Of a stretch of DNA of 64,000 nucleotides, positions 43,609 through 52,352 are shown piece after piece. The notes beneath the pieces are model-generated. The model did not search any database. It saw only the letters and a program-made list of their open reading frames with translations, and was not told the origin of the DNA. The stretch is taken from the NCBI GenBank assembly GCA_035644815.1, contig DASQNU010000229.1, positions 4,465 through 68,464 of the forward strand, read 5' to 3'. The position numbers and the translations under genes are program-made. The stretch comes from Brevibacillus_F sp035644815 (GTDB taxonomy: Bacteria > Bacillota > Bacilli > Brevibacillales > Brevibacillaceae). Each line of letters opens with the position of its first letter. Positions within the stretch are counted from its first letter, which is position 1.

Positions 43609-45264
43609 ATGGATCACTCTCTGGAAAGAATTCTGGACGATATGAAACACGAGATCGACAAATGGATGGCCTATATTAGTGATAAGAACGCGGAAAAAAT
43701 CGTGAAGCGTACCTCGCTGCAAGTGGGTATTCATGGTAACGCTCTACTCGAATATGCCGAGGGCAGGGTGGACGTCACAGATGAGGAGTTCGATTTTACG
43801 ATGCCGGGAGATGAGGTCAGCCCCGGCGAGTCGCTGACCGAGGAACAAGTACGAGAGCGGGTCGTCCCTGAGCTTGCTTCTTATATGCGGCATAAATTGA
43901 ACGAGTTGCCGTCGGCATTAATCGATTATCAATTTACTTTTAACGGCAAGTTTCAGGCGCTGGAAGGCGGAGTCAACGTTCGCATTCTCGAATACGTCGA
44001 CGAGACGAAGAAAAAACAGTTGCTGGAACGAATCTCCATCTATGTCGCTGATAAGCTCGAAGCGGGAAAATATCCGACCAAACCCTTGGAGACGTTTTTC
44101 CTCTCCAGGCACCTGTTGGACGAAGGACTGTTTCCAGATATGGATCCCGATCGGATCATTTCTGTTTTCGAGAACATTCAACAAGTGAATAAAGGGAACA
44201 GACATCTTGCCGAGCATCGGAGTTATCTGATTAGCGCTTTGCGGGATTGGGTAGAGAATCATTGGCTGCCCCGTTATTTCGATAATATAGGGACACAGTG
44301 GAAGAAAGAATATAAGAAAAAAAGCGATGCCCGGCTGGAAAATACCGAGCAAGGTCCGATCGACCTGGTCATCTATGCCGCAAAGTTGATTCTGAAATAC
44401 GAGCCTTCCTACAGTAGAAGTGTGGGACTGGCTATTTTGAATTGCGCGATCGAGTTGGGAAGTGCCCAAGCAAAACGTCTGACGCAGGAAGGCAGCGGAA
44501 CCTTCGCCAAGGAAGACGTCAACGTTCGCGACGAACTGGTGGAATGCATAGCAAACGATGTGTTTGCCGAGGCGACCATAGCCATTAAGCAGGAAACGGA
44601 AGAGAGCTACGCTCGTGCGCTCAGGTTTCTGACTCGCTTGTTAAGCTTGGGCTTCCCGAAAAGCTATCAAATCAAGCTGAAATCCGGCGTCAAGCAATGG
44701 CTGCCGATCAAAGGGTTGGCCAAGTCGAGCACGCACCGCTTCTTTGCCAACGCCCAGGAATATCCGAATTTGCATCCCTTGTTGGAGGAGTACGCCCGGG
44801 TGGCGATGGAAACATTCGAATGGTATGCGGATACGGAAGGGGAAAAAAGCTGCATGCCGGGCAGTTATGCGGTCTTCGGCCTTGGATTGGCGGATCGGGC
44901 TTATTTCCCGTTAGTAGAACAATATATGGGGAAGGTTGACCAAGAACACCAATCCGTTCAGAATGACTTTACGGTTGCATTGGCCGAGCAGCATGGAGTT
45001 AACGCGGAGACGATTCCTACACTGGTGAAGTGCATGCTGTATTGCACGGATTCGATGAAGGTGAAGATCAAAGCCGATATGGAAGATGAGATGCATCTCA
45101 AGCTGCTGTTCGATCAAGTTCGCGGCCTTCAGTACTATAAGGTGGAGCATATCGTTTATTTGATCTGGGGCGGAACGGACAAGTTGAAAAAGATAGCCGC
45201 CAAAGCCAAAGGGGATCGGGGCAAATGGCTCTCTGAACTGGCACAGGCCGCCAGCCGCGGTTAA
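43609..45264 (+). CDS. Large immunity-type protein, DUF6138-like
   Basis: 551 residues from ATG 43609 (AAAGGAG about 13 nt upstream). The start (LERILDDMKHEIDKWMAYISDKNAEKIVKRTSLQVGIHG) and NVRILEYVDETKKKQLLERIS / PLETFFLSRHLLDEGLFPDMD resemble the DUF6138 family as I remember it. The rest is helix-rich (KYEPSYSRSVGLAILNCAIELGS, MPGSYAVFGLGLADRAYFPLVEQYMG). Such proteins occur as immunity or solitary genes in Bacillota. No catalytic motif. More GC-rich than the next gene. Confidence 0.65.
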   Translation: MDHSLERILDDMKHEIDKWMAYISDKNAEKIVKRTSLQVGIHGNALLEYAEGRVDVTDEEFDFTMPGDEVSPGESLTEEQVRERVVPELASYMRHKLNELPSALIDYQFTFNGKFQALEGGVNVRILEYVDETKKKQLLERISIYVADKLEAGKYPTKPLETFFLSRHLLDEGLFPDMDPDRIISVFENIQQVNKGNRHLAEHRSYLISALRDWVENHWLPRYFDNIGTQWKKEYKKKSDARLENTEQGPIDLVIYAAKLILKYEPSYSRSVGLAILNCAIELGSAQAKRLTQEGSGTFAKEDVNVRDELVECIANDVFAEATIAIKQETEESYARALRFLTRLLSLGFPKSYQIKLKSGVKQWLPIKGLAKSSTHRFFANAQEYPNLHPLLEEYARVAMETFEWYADTEGEKSCMPGSYAVFGLGLADRAYFPLVEQYMGKVDQEHQSVQNDFTVALAEQHGVNAETIPTLVKCMLYCTDSMKVKIKADMEDEMHLKLLFDQVRGLQYYKVEHIVYLIWGGTDKLKKIAAKAKGDRGKWLSELAQAASRG

Positions 45265-45392
45265 CTTTTCGTGATCATCGTACGAAGATCAGACGGAGAC
45301 AATGGGTCCTTATTTTCAAGTAGTGGACTCCCGGCAGATTACTTGCAATATTTAGTGGAATTATCAACGTATTAACTCCAATGAGGTGGCTT

Positions 45393-46439
45393 ATGTACGA
45401 ACAAGTATTCAAGGGTAGGGTTGAAATCAAAGACAGACTATCAGAGGAAGAAGTAAAAGAACTACTTGCCAATAAAGACCTCGAAGTGATTCAGTTCTCG
45501 AAACCAGTAGAGCCATATACGTTTGAACTTCTAAATAATCTTTTGTTTGTCATGCGTGATGACATTGAGCTGCGTGTTTATGGAGCCTATGGTTGGAAAT
45601 GTGACCTGAGCTTTCTTTCCGCACTACCGAATGTGACTTGCTTTACGGTTGATTGTATTAGTGATGAAGTTGACCATCTGGATGCCATTATTCAACTTAA
45701 CAAATTGAAATCCCTGCATATCGGTATTTCTAATTTGGATAGCTTTGATATACTAAGCCATCTTCCTGATACGCTAGAGTCTATCATGTTAGAGCGCACT
45801 CAATCCCAAAAAGCCGATCTAGCTGTTCTGGAAAGGTTCACTCGATTGAAAAAAATCTATATTGAAGGTCATACCAAAAATATTGATGTCATTGGTAGGC
45901 TGCAACAGTTGGAGGATGTCACCTTAAGGTCGGTAACCACGAAACACGTAGAATTTCTTACCCCACTAAAAAAAATGTGGTCTCTCGATATAAAGTTGGG
46001 TGGAATTAATAACTTTGAAGCAATTGAAGGAATGGAAAACATCAAGTATTTAGAACTATGGCAAGTTCGTGGACTAAAGGATCTGACATACATCTCCACT
46101 TTGACTGGACTTCAATATCTTTTTCTTCAGTCCCTAAAAAATGTGGAAACACTACCGGCTTTGAATGGCTTATCAAGGCTGAGAAAAATACATCTAGAAA
46201 CCATGAATGGACTCAAAGATATAAGCAGTTTGGGACAGGCACCCTCATTAGTGGAATTCACGCATTGGTCGGCGAAGAATATGCGAATCGAGGATTACAT
46301 TCCATTGTTGACCAACCATTCTGTACAAAGAGTCCGCGCTAGCTTTGGCAGCGATAAACGGAATAAAGAATTTGACAGGATGGTTGAACATTATGGGAAA
46401 GATTGCAATTTGTTGTGGGGGGAGTTCCCATTTGAGTAA
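45393..46439 (+). CDS. Leucine-rich-repeat protein
   Basis: 348 residues from ATG 45393 after GAGGTGG. Eight or more degenerate LRR units of 20-24 residues, e.g. LDAIIQLNKLKSLHIGISNLDSFDILSHLP, LAVLERFTRLKKIYIEGHTKNIDVIGRLQ, LEDVTLRSVTTKHVEFLTPLKKMWSLDIKLG. No signal peptide, so cytosolic. Single LRR proteins like this recur among immunity genes of Bacillota toxin islands; by itself it is only a binding scaffold. Confidence 0.75.
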   Translation: MYEQVFKGRVEIKDRLSEEEVKELLANKDLEVIQFSKPVEPYTFELLNNLLFVMRDDIELRVYGAYGWKCDLSFLSALPNVTCFTVDCISDEVDHLDAIIQLNKLKSLHIGISNLDSFDILSHLPDTLESIMLERTQSQKADLAVLERFTRLKKIYIEGHTKNIDVIGRLQQLEDVTLRSVTTKHVEFLTPLKKMWSLDIKLGGINNFEAIEGMENIKYLELWQVRGLKDLTYISTLTGLQYLFLQSLKNVETLPALNGLSRLRKIHLETMNGLKDISSLGQAPSLVEFTHWSAKNMRIEDYIPLLTNHSVQRVRASFGSDKRNKEFDRMVEHYGKDCNLLWGEFPFE

Positions 46440-46555
46440 CAAGGCCAGTTGAGCCAACGGGACAGGATCTTGCAAATACGCGAAGCAACGGCGGCCGTGG
46501 GCCATAACACATAGAAAGTCGAAACTTTTTATTCTCAATCAAAGTGGTGATCCTA

Positions 46556-47332
46556 TTGGAGGATGTTTTTAAAACAATTGATGCTGTTTTAGAAAAGATG
46601 AAAGCGGCTATCGGGGATAGGCGGGAACAAGATCCCGAATTTTACGCCAAGTATCTTCCCATGCACCTGAAAACAGAAGCTGAGGAGCAGGAGATACGAA
46701 ACGTAACCGACCTTTGGAGTCTGCCTGAGGAATACTTGTACTTTTTGAAGCATTATGTCCCCAAATTGGTTTCTTGGAGTACTGACGAATATATCAATCT
46801 TACCATTTATGGCGCCAAGGATATCCTGCCAGGTCAATCGGGATACAATTATAATCCTGTTACGGAGGAGGTCATTGCGAATTGGCCGAGTAACTATCTG
46901 GTTATTGCTTCAGATGAGGGTGATCCTTATTGTATCGATCTTTCCAGAGGGGATACCGTTATTTATACCGCGAAACATGGAACGGGATCTTGGGATTTTT
47001 CCATTGCTTACGACAATCTTGTAGAGTTTCTTCATAGTGTCTTACGGCCACGGAGTTTCGAGGAGTGGGAGACCGGTGAGAATGAACAATATGATTACTA
47101 CAAAGTTTTTATTACAGGTATAGGTACCGACAAGATAAAGACATTGGTGTTCATCAAAAAAATGTTCGCCTGCGATTATGGGCAAGCGAAAGCATATTTA
47201 GAGGCGAGGCCTCTGCTCGTGTATAAGGGCATTGAATTAGGCGTTGCTAAAATAGAGGACCAATTAAAGAGCATAGGTGCGGACTATGAATTACACAAAA
47301 TTAGTCTGGACGAATTTTTGAGCAAGGACTGA
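46556..47332 (+). CDS. SMI1/KNR4 (SUKH)-family immunity-like protein with L7/L12-like tail
   Basis: 258 residues. TTG 46556 is preceded by GGTGATC; GTG 46544 is an alternative. The N-terminal domain (WSLPEEYLYFLKHYVPK, NYNPVTEEVIANWPSNYLVIASDEGDPYCIDLSRGDTVIY, SWDFSIAYDNLVEFLHSV) fits the SMI1/KNR4/SUKH fold, the most common immunity-protein superfamily. The C-terminal domain (DKIKTLVFIKKMFACDYGQAKAYLE ... IEDQLKSIGADYELHKI) resembles the ribosomal L7/L12 C-terminal fold, a combination seen in solitary SUKH proteins. The next gene starts 5 nt after the stop. Confidence 0.75.
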   Translation: MEDVFKTIDAVLEKMKAAIGDRREQDPEFYAKYLPMHLKTEAEEQEIRNVTDLWSLPEEYLYFLKHYVPKLVSWSTDEYINLTIYGAKDILPGQSGYNYNPVTEEVIANWPSNYLVIASDEGDPYCIDLSRGDTVIYTAKHGTGSWDFSIAYDNLVEFLHSVLRPRSFEEWETGENEQYDYYKVFITGIGTDKIKTLVFIKKMFACDYGQAKAYLEARPLLVYKGIELGVAKIEDQLKSIGADYELHKISLDEFLSKD

Positions 47333-47337
47333 GGTCG

Positions 47338-47937
47338 ATGAATCACGAGGAATCGATTAAATACCTAACAACTGCACCTTTTTCCGAAAGAGATCTTACA
47401 TTCATTGAAGCGATAAATAATTTAGACTATAACCTATTAACGGAAGCTGAAGTAGATTTATTAGAGTCTCTCTATTTTAAATTGAAAGATATAGCATTAC
47501 GAAACAAAATCCTTCAAAGTTTGATGCGAAGCGAACAAGTAGAACTGAAAGATTTCTTTCAGAAAGCCTATAAAAAAGAACGATACTTAGACATGAGACT
47601 TATGGCGATTCGAGGGTTAGCTCATTATGCATCTGAAGAAGAGATCGACAAGATAATGGAACATTTCTTACAGATCTTGAAGAAGAGACCTGAAACTACC
47701 CCTTATAACTACCAAGAATATGAATTTTTACGATCAGCCTTCGGTTTGCCCTATCTCATAAAAACATACGGTTATCCTTGTTTTGAAAAAATATTTCAAC
47801 AAGTCGAGAAACAGTATCACGATATGCCAGACGCATTTAAAGGGCATTATACATTTGATGAGGATGGGAACTTTATTGAACTGAGGAGTCCAAAAGAATC
47901 GAAACAACTGATGGATAATTTTTTTGCAACGCGGTAA
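47338..47937 (+). CDS. Alpha-helical repeat (HEAT-like) hypothetical protein
   Basis: 199 residues; begins 5 nt after the SUKH gene stop, so the two are in one operon. Helix pairs such as LLESLYFKLKDIALRNKILQSLMRSEQVELKDFFQKAY and DMRLMAIRGLAHYASEEEIDKIMEHFLQIL look like HEAT-type repeats. Not assigned to a family. Context makes an immunity-type role likely but unproven. Confidence 0.6.
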   Translation: MNHEESIKYLTTAPFSERDLTFIEAINNLDYNLLTEAEVDLLESLYFKLKDIALRNKILQSLMRSEQVELKDFFQKAYKKERYLDMRLMAIRGLAHYASEEEIDKIMEHFLQILKKRPETTPYNYQEYEFLRSAFGLPYLIKTYGYPCFEKIFQQVEKQYHDMPDAFKGHYTFDEDGNFIELRSPKESKQLMDNFFATR

Positions 47938-47945
47938 AGTTATTC

Positions 47946-48023
47946 AACTATTGGGATCTTTAGTGGAATAATCAGGGAGCAGAATGCTTGCGCAGCTGCT
48001 CCTATTTTTAAGGAAATCGGGCG
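47946..48023. repeat. Dispersed palindromic repeat with hairpin, copy E
   Basis: AACTATTGGGATCTTTAGTG (47946-47965), hairpin GGGAGCAG...CTGCTCC (47975-48002) then ATTTTTA, and AAGGAAATCGGGCG (48010-48023). Confidence 0.65.
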
Positions 48024-48038
48024 TTTTCGATGTAATGA

Positions 48039-48177
48039 TTGGGTTATTCAAGAGAGCAATTTGAAAGATATCAATGCATTATTTATTAGCAGCATTGAAA
48101 AAAGTAATTGATCAATGATGACTGTAAAACTTATCCCTTATTTAAATATGGATAGGAACGCAAGGGAAGCTACTTAG
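48039..48177 (+). pseudogene. Decayed 5' copy of the PhnB-like gene
   Basis: From TTGGGTTATTCAAGAGAGCA through ATGATGACTGTAAAACTTAT to a TAG at 48177, this matches the region 7781-7926 (promoter, ribosome site and first 20 codons of the VOC gene) with scattered differences. The ribosome site has lost AAGGAG. After the stop the similarity ends. It is a truncated duplicate or a relic of a second related gene. Confidence 0.75.
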
Positions 48178-48227
48178 TGATATAGGTTTCAACAAGTCAA
48201 AGTCAAATTCATTTTGGAGGGATGGAC

Positions 48228-48422
48228 ATGACCGAAACAACGCAACAAACAATATCACAACGCAAGTAGGTGAACGCGAGATTTTGCTTACCCGCGTATT
48301 TGATGCACCGCGCGATCTTGTGTTCGATGCTTGGACGAAAGAGTAGCATCTGTCGAAGTGGTGGGGACTTCGAGGTTTTACGACAACCGCCAAACCAATA
48401 CCCAAACAGGGGCGGACTGATA
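48228..48422 (+). pseudogene. Broken SRPBCC/AHSA1-type protein
   Basis: ATG with GGAGGGATGGAC opens MTETTQQT; after a frameshift near 48252 the reading is ITTQVGEREILLTRVFDAP then RDLVFDAWTKE, a TAG in place of Glu, then HLSKWWGLRGFTTT. This is the opening third of an AHSA1/START-like (SRPBCC) protein; the remainder is gone. The frameshift, nonsense codon and truncation show long-standing decay. Confidence 0.8.
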
Positions 48423-48513
48423 CTTAGTTGAACAGTGTCTTAGAATTAATGAAAATAAAATAATTGACGAAAAACATCATCGTATTCCGTTATATATCCA
48501 TGCTCAACAATAC

Positions 48514-49050
48514 TCAACTTTGTTCAGAGCCGGACCACTTATTTGATGACTTGTATCTTTCATAGCAACGATTAAGCCAATGATAGAAGCCAATCGTTAT
48601 TGGTTGCACCGTAATGAAAAACAAAAAAGATAAAAATAACGTCCAGCCCTTATAGGTAAACATGCCACACACTTCCGCAACCCACTCAAGTCCGAGACCG
48701 AAAAACGAGAAGATCAGGATATAGGTAAGGTGCTTCCACAATCCCCGGATTCTAAGCTTGTCATAAAAGTAAATAAAAATATAGCACCACCCCCCAAAAA
48801 GGGGATAAGTAAACATATCGGCTAGTTCCAGCTTCGGCGAATCATTAATGTCGTACAAGTCCAAAGCGCCGGGCGAACTGATCACAAAATCGGCCCACCG
48901 GGAGAAAGACAAGCCGAACATGAACAAGGTAACGCTGATCATGATCGGAAATCGCTTGGGAAGGAGTAGCAACGAGTACGTGGCGACCGATATTACGAGA
49001 AGAAACCACTCATTAACATCGAATTTCTCGGGAAGCGGAAACAGTGTCAA
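48514..49050 (-). CDS. CBO0543-family membrane protein
   Basis: 178 residues from TTG 49050, which directly abuts the upstream stop (TAG|TTG) and has AAAGGAG 8 nt before it. About five hydrophobic helices; FSRWADFVISSPGALDLYDINDSPKLELADMFTYPLFGGW and the ending GFYHWLNRCYERYK are reminiscent of the CBO0543 family common in Bacilli. Function unknown. Second gene of a two-gene operon. Confidence 0.72.
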   Translation of the reverse strand: MTLFPLPEKFDVNEWFLLVISVATYSLLLLPKRFPIMISVTLFMFGLSFSRWADFVISSPGALDLYDINDSPKLELADMFTYPLFGGWCYIFIYFYDKLRIRGLWKHLTYILIFSFFGLGLEWVAEVCGMFTYKGWTLFLSFLFFITVQPITIGFYHWLNRCYERYKSSNKWSGSEQS

Positions 49051-49509
49051 CTACATCACTCCTTTGATAAAGCGTCGGAATAGCCGCTGGGATACAAAAA
49101 CGATCAGGATTGAGAAAAGCCACCAGAGTGTGGACTTCCACCACGTCCAGTTTACGATGATTACGTAATTTGCGTATGCCGCCAACGCCTCGAATCCAAA
49201 TAGAATACCCAGACAAAGCAATCCTGCCAGCACTCTACCGATCCAGGAGCTGAGTGCGTGCCACCGGTCCACGAACAGCAAGATCGTCATCGGAATGATT
49301 AGTTCCACGATCCGCAGTGTAAGATAGGGCATCATCTGCTTCGTAACCTCTACAGCTTTATTGTGCCCGATGACAGAGAAGGCCGTCGTGTAAACAAACA
49401 TGTAAAATTGAAAAAGCCAAATGTGCTCGATTGCAAAGAGGTACTTTTTTGAAAAGAAATAGATGCATGCGATGATGACCGCAGCTGTGATAATCAGGGC
49501 ATTTACCAC
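49051..49509 (-). CDS. Hypothetical membrane protein, operon partner
   Basis: 152 residues with four to five hydrophobic helices (ALIITAAVIIACIYFFSKKYLF, YLTLRIVELIIPMTILLFVD, IGRVLAGLLCLGILFGFEALAAYANYVIIV). It lies immediately before the CBO0543-like gene with no gap, so the pair is translationally coupled and may form a membrane complex. No family recognised. Confidence 0.7.
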   Translation of the reverse strand: MVNALIITAAVIIACIYFFSKKYLFAIEHIWLFQFYMFVYTTAFSVIGHNKAVEVTKQMMPYLTLRIVELIIPMTILLFVDRWHALSSWIGRVLAGLLCLGILFGFEALAAYANYVIIVNWTWWKSTLWWLFSILIVFVSQRLFRRFIKGVM

Positions 49510-49657
49510 ATGGATCCTCCGCGATTGAATTTAATCCATAGTATGTAAATAAAACAAAGGTCTATACATGAAACATGCTAGCTATAATCCCTTTACTGCT
49601 GGTCATTTCTTGTGATAAAAGACCGAACATCAAAGTTAGGCTGAATTTGTTCTTCCA

Positions 49658-49689
49658 TTTACCTCCTGTTTACCTACATTTCATAAAAT
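49658..49689 (+). promoter_or_regulatory. Direct repeat TTTAC-N6-TTTAC with -10 box (site 1)
   Basis: TTTAC at 49658-49662 and 49669-49673 (11-bp period), then 10 nt to TAAAAT (49684-49689). No -35 hexamer is present, as in promoters activated by OmpR-type regulators. It precedes the membrane-protein gene at 49721. An identical arrangement occurs at 52288. Confidence 0.65.
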
Positions 49690-49720
49690 AAGAAAAACGT
49701 TGAACTGGAGGTAATTGGCC

Positions 49721-50251
49721 ATGACAAAGAAGAGAACGTGGTGGTCGTCAAAGAAGTGGGGGTATGTAGCATCCGTTGCCCTAATTCCATATACGGTCAT
49801 CAAGACGCTTTGGGCGAATGGAGTGGTCATTCTCGCTTCCGAGAAAGGAATCGAGGGGCTTCATGCCTCCATGAAAACCAGCGCAGATCCGGTCAGTTCA
49901 TTTTTATACGCTATGGGCATCGACATAACCGCCGTATTCGCGCTCATCGCTACCATGCTAGCTGTTGCTTTGGTCAAAGATTCGTGGCGGATGATCCCAT
50001 GCTGGATGCTGCTCGTACCGGCGTACTTGGGCGGAACGTTCTTCATCTATATGTGCTTTTCAACCTTTTACAAACTAGTATCGGGCTCTATTCGGATATC
50101 CGATACACGGGAGTTTAACCCATGGGTACTGCTCCCTGTATACGGAGGATTTTTCATCTGGGGAGTCGCGATCATCTTGGCAGCCATTTCTTACGGGATT
50201 AGAAAAGGCCGTTCAGCTCGTTTGAACGTGCGGGCGGATCGGTCGGACTGA
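49721..50251 (+). CDS. Hypothetical four-helix membrane protein
   Basis: 176 residues; ATG 49721 follows GGAGG. After a basic start (MTKKRTWWSSKKWG) there are four hydrophobic helices (YVASVALIPYTVIKTLWANG, ITAVFALIATMLAVALVK, MLLVPAYLGGTFFIYMCF, WVLLPVYGGFFIWGVAIILAA). No family recognised. The promoter carries the same operator-like repeat as the gene at 52353, so both are predicted targets of the adjacent two-component system. Confidence 0.7.
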   Translation: MTKKRTWWSSKKWGYVASVALIPYTVIKTLWANGVVILASEKGIEGLHASMKTSADPVSSFLYAMGIDITAVFALIATMLAVALVKDSWRMIPCWMLLVPAYLGGTFFIYMCFSTFYKLVSGSIRISDTREFNPWVLLPVYGGFFIWGVAIILAAISYGIRKGRSARLNVRADRSD

Positions 50252-50483
50252 CGGGCAGACTTGTAACCCCGAATGGTTTCAAATGGCAGTTATTCGCCGG
50301 TGTAGTAAATTTGGCGTGCATTGCGGCGTGGAATTGTGCGGGGCATTCCAAAGTTTTACTCCCCTTTCTGCGGCGATCTGCTATCCTTTATCTATGCATG
50401 GTTATACTTATCACGACGTTCATTGTTAGTGCGATAATGTTTGATTTCCTCAGGTTATGAGCAGAGATAAGGGGGGAGTAGGA

Positions 50484-51194
50484 GTGCGGAATGAATCGAT
50501 ATTAGTGGTCGACGACGAGGAAGGCATTCTAATTATGCTTGAAAATCTTTTTCGCAAAGAAGGATACACCAGAATTACAAAAGCTGGCTCTGCCGCCGAG
50601 GCGCTTATGGCCGTGAGAACGACTCGGTTTGACATAATCGTTTTGGATGTCATGCTTCCGGACATGGACGGATTTACCCTGTGCACAGAGTTACGAAAAA
50701 CCATTACAACCCCTATTCTGTTTCTTACCGCCCGATCCAGCGACATGGATAAGCTGCAGGGGCTGTTCTTGGGCGGAGACGATTATGTAACCAAGCCGTT
50801 CAACCCGATGGAAGTAGTTGCACGGATACAGGCTCAATTGAGACGGAGCGCTTTGTATTCATCCGATGTCGTAAAAGTGGAGAATTTGTATCGGTACGAT
50901 ACGTTTACCGTTAACCGGACGACCGGGCAGCTTATCATCAATAATGTGGATACACCTTGTCCGGCCAAGGAGCTTGAGCTGCTGCTTTATTTTTGCAAAC
51001 ATCCGAACCGGGTATTCACCGCTCAGCAATTATATGAGCAAGTGTGGGGAACCATGGTGCAAGGGGATGAGAAAACGGTCGTTATCCACATTTCCAGACT
51101 CCGAAAGAAGCTGGAAGTCGATCCGGCACACCCCAAACTAATCGTTACGCTGCGAGGAATTGGATACAAATTCGTTCCGCCGTCGGGAGGTTAA
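50484..51194 (+). CDS. OmpR-family response regulator
   Basis: 236 residues from GTG 50484 after AAGGGGGGAG. Receiver domain: acidic pocket SILVVDDEE, phospho-acceptor Asp55 in IIVLDVMLPDMDGF, Lys in DDYVTKPFNPME. C-terminal winged helix: CPAKELELLLYFCKHPNRVFTAQQLYEQVWG then KTVVIHISRLRKKLE. All key residues are intact. The kinase gene begins 4 nt after its stop. Predicted to bind TTTAC-N6-TTTAC repeats at 49658 and 52288. Confidence 0.93.
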   Translation: MRNESILVVDDEEGILIMLENLFRKEGYTRITKAGSAAEALMAVRTTRFDIIVLDVMLPDMDGFTLCTELRKTITTPILFLTARSSDMDKLQGLFLGGDDYVTKPFNPMEVVARIQAQLRRSALYSSDVVKVENLYRYDTFTVNRTTGQLIINNVDTPCPAKELELLLYFCKHPNRVFTAQQLYEQVWGTMVQGDEKTVVIHISRLRKKLEVDPAHPKLIVTLRGIGYKFVPPSGG

Positions 51195-51198
51195 AGAC

Positions 51199-52269
51199 GT
51201 GAATGTTATACTCCGCATAGCACTGCAACTCCTGGCGGCTTTCATTATCCTGTTTGTTTGCATTCAAACGATTGCGATCGTAACGGCCTGGTTATTTTGG
51301 CCACAAATGTTCTTGTCTGGGGAAAGTTCAGGCTATTACGAAATTTTCCTGGTGACCTTGTGCGCCTTGCTTTTTCTTCTTTCCTTGCTCCTTATTGGCT
51401 GGTACTTAGGGAAGCCAGTTTATTTGATGATGGTTTGGATCAGGAGCCTGGCAAGCGGACAATACGATATTCCCCTTCACTGGAACGAGATCCACTCCCG
51501 CAAACGAGGAACGTTGAAATTACCATATGCGGTTTATAAGGAATTATTCGAGCATTTACGAATGCTTGCGAGCACGCTTCGAAAAAACGAGGAGGCGCTT
51601 CTGGAGTCGGAACAAATGAAACGCGAGTGGATTCGAGGAATATCGCACGATTTAAAAACGCCGTTAACCTATATATCCGGATATTCCGCCATGCTGATCA
51701 ATTCAGAGTATAGCTGGAGCACCGCGGAACAAAAGCAATTCCTGTCTATCATTCAGCAGAAGGCAGTTCATCTGCAAGAACTGGTACAAGATCTTAATGA
51801 AACGATTTACGGACAAATTCCTCTAAAAGCCGAGGAAGCGGATATCGTTGAACTTGTCCGAAGAACAGTGGCGGATGTCAGCAGCGCACCTTGGGCGACA
51901 GGTTATCTCTTCATGATGGATCCGGAGCCGGAACGCATTTCGGTATGCTGCGATCCGAAGTTGATGACGCGAGCGATTCGTAATTTGCTCGTCAATGCCG
52001 TCGTCCATAATCCTGAAGGTACCGAGATTGTGGTTCGACTTTCGCAGCTTCTTGATCGAACAACAGAGATCCGGGTCGAAGATAACGGGGTCGGATTCAG
52101 CGAGACGTTAATTCAAAGAGGTTCAGATAAAACATCTTCCGAACGTTCGGGTTTGGGGCTAACCATTGCCAAGAAATTCGTTGAAGCCCATGGTGGAGAT
52201 TTTATCGTCTACACCAAGCCTAATGAAGGGACTTCCATATCGATCAGGTTGCAAGCGGCTCATAATTAG
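51199..52269 (+). CDS. Sensor histidine kinase
   Basis: 356 residues from GTG 51199 after GGGAGG. Two N-terminal membrane helices (about 3-30 and 49-71) with a short outer loop of about 20 residues suggest sensing within or at the membrane, or through a partner protein. HisKA box with His150 in IRGISHDLKTPLTYISGY; N box LLVNAVVHNPEGT; G1 DNGVGFS; G2 RSGLGLTIAKKFVEAHGG. Forms a pair with the OmpR-type regulator. The short sensor loop is like kinases that respond to cell-envelope stress. Confidence 0.93.
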   Translation: MNVILRIALQLLAAFIILFVCIQTIAIVTAWLFWPQMFLSGESSGYYEIFLVTLCALLFLLSLLLIGWYLGKPVYLMMVWIRSLASGQYDIPLHWNEIHSRKRGTLKLPYAVYKELFEHLRMLASTLRKNEEALLESEQMKREWIRGISHDLKTPLTYISGYSAMLINSEYSWSTAEQKQFLSIIQQKAVHLQELVQDLNETIYGQIPLKAEEADIVELVRRTVADVSSAPWATGYLFMMDPEPERISVCCDPKLMTRAIRNLLVNAVVHNPEGTEIVVRLSQLLDRTTEIRVEDNGVGFSETLIQRGSDKTSSERSGLGLTIAKKFVEAHGGDFIVYTKPNEGTSISIRLQAAHN

Positions 52270-52287
52270 GGTGAAGTTGAGCTTATG

Positions 52288-52341
52288 TTTACTTTCTGTT
52301 TACTAACACCCCCTATACTAAAACTAACATTGTATAGGGGG
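52288..52341 (+). promoter_or_regulatory. Direct repeat TTTAC-N6-TTTAC, -10 box and SD-masking hairpin (site 2)
   Basis: TTTAC at 52288-52292 and 52299-52303, 10 nt, then TATACT (52314-52319): the same geometry as site 1. In addition CCCCCTATAC (52309-52318) is the exact complement of GTATAGGGGG (52332-52341), which contains the GGGGG ribosome site of the next gene. The left arm covers the -10 box, so most of the stem may not be transcribed; the dyad could instead be an operator. Confidence 0.6.
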
Positions 52342-52352
52342 TTGTGATCTTA

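Noticed and set aside
43918..44469. 183-codon minus-strand frame inside the DUF6138-like gene
   Set aside because: Opposite the large conserved ORF; no start signal.
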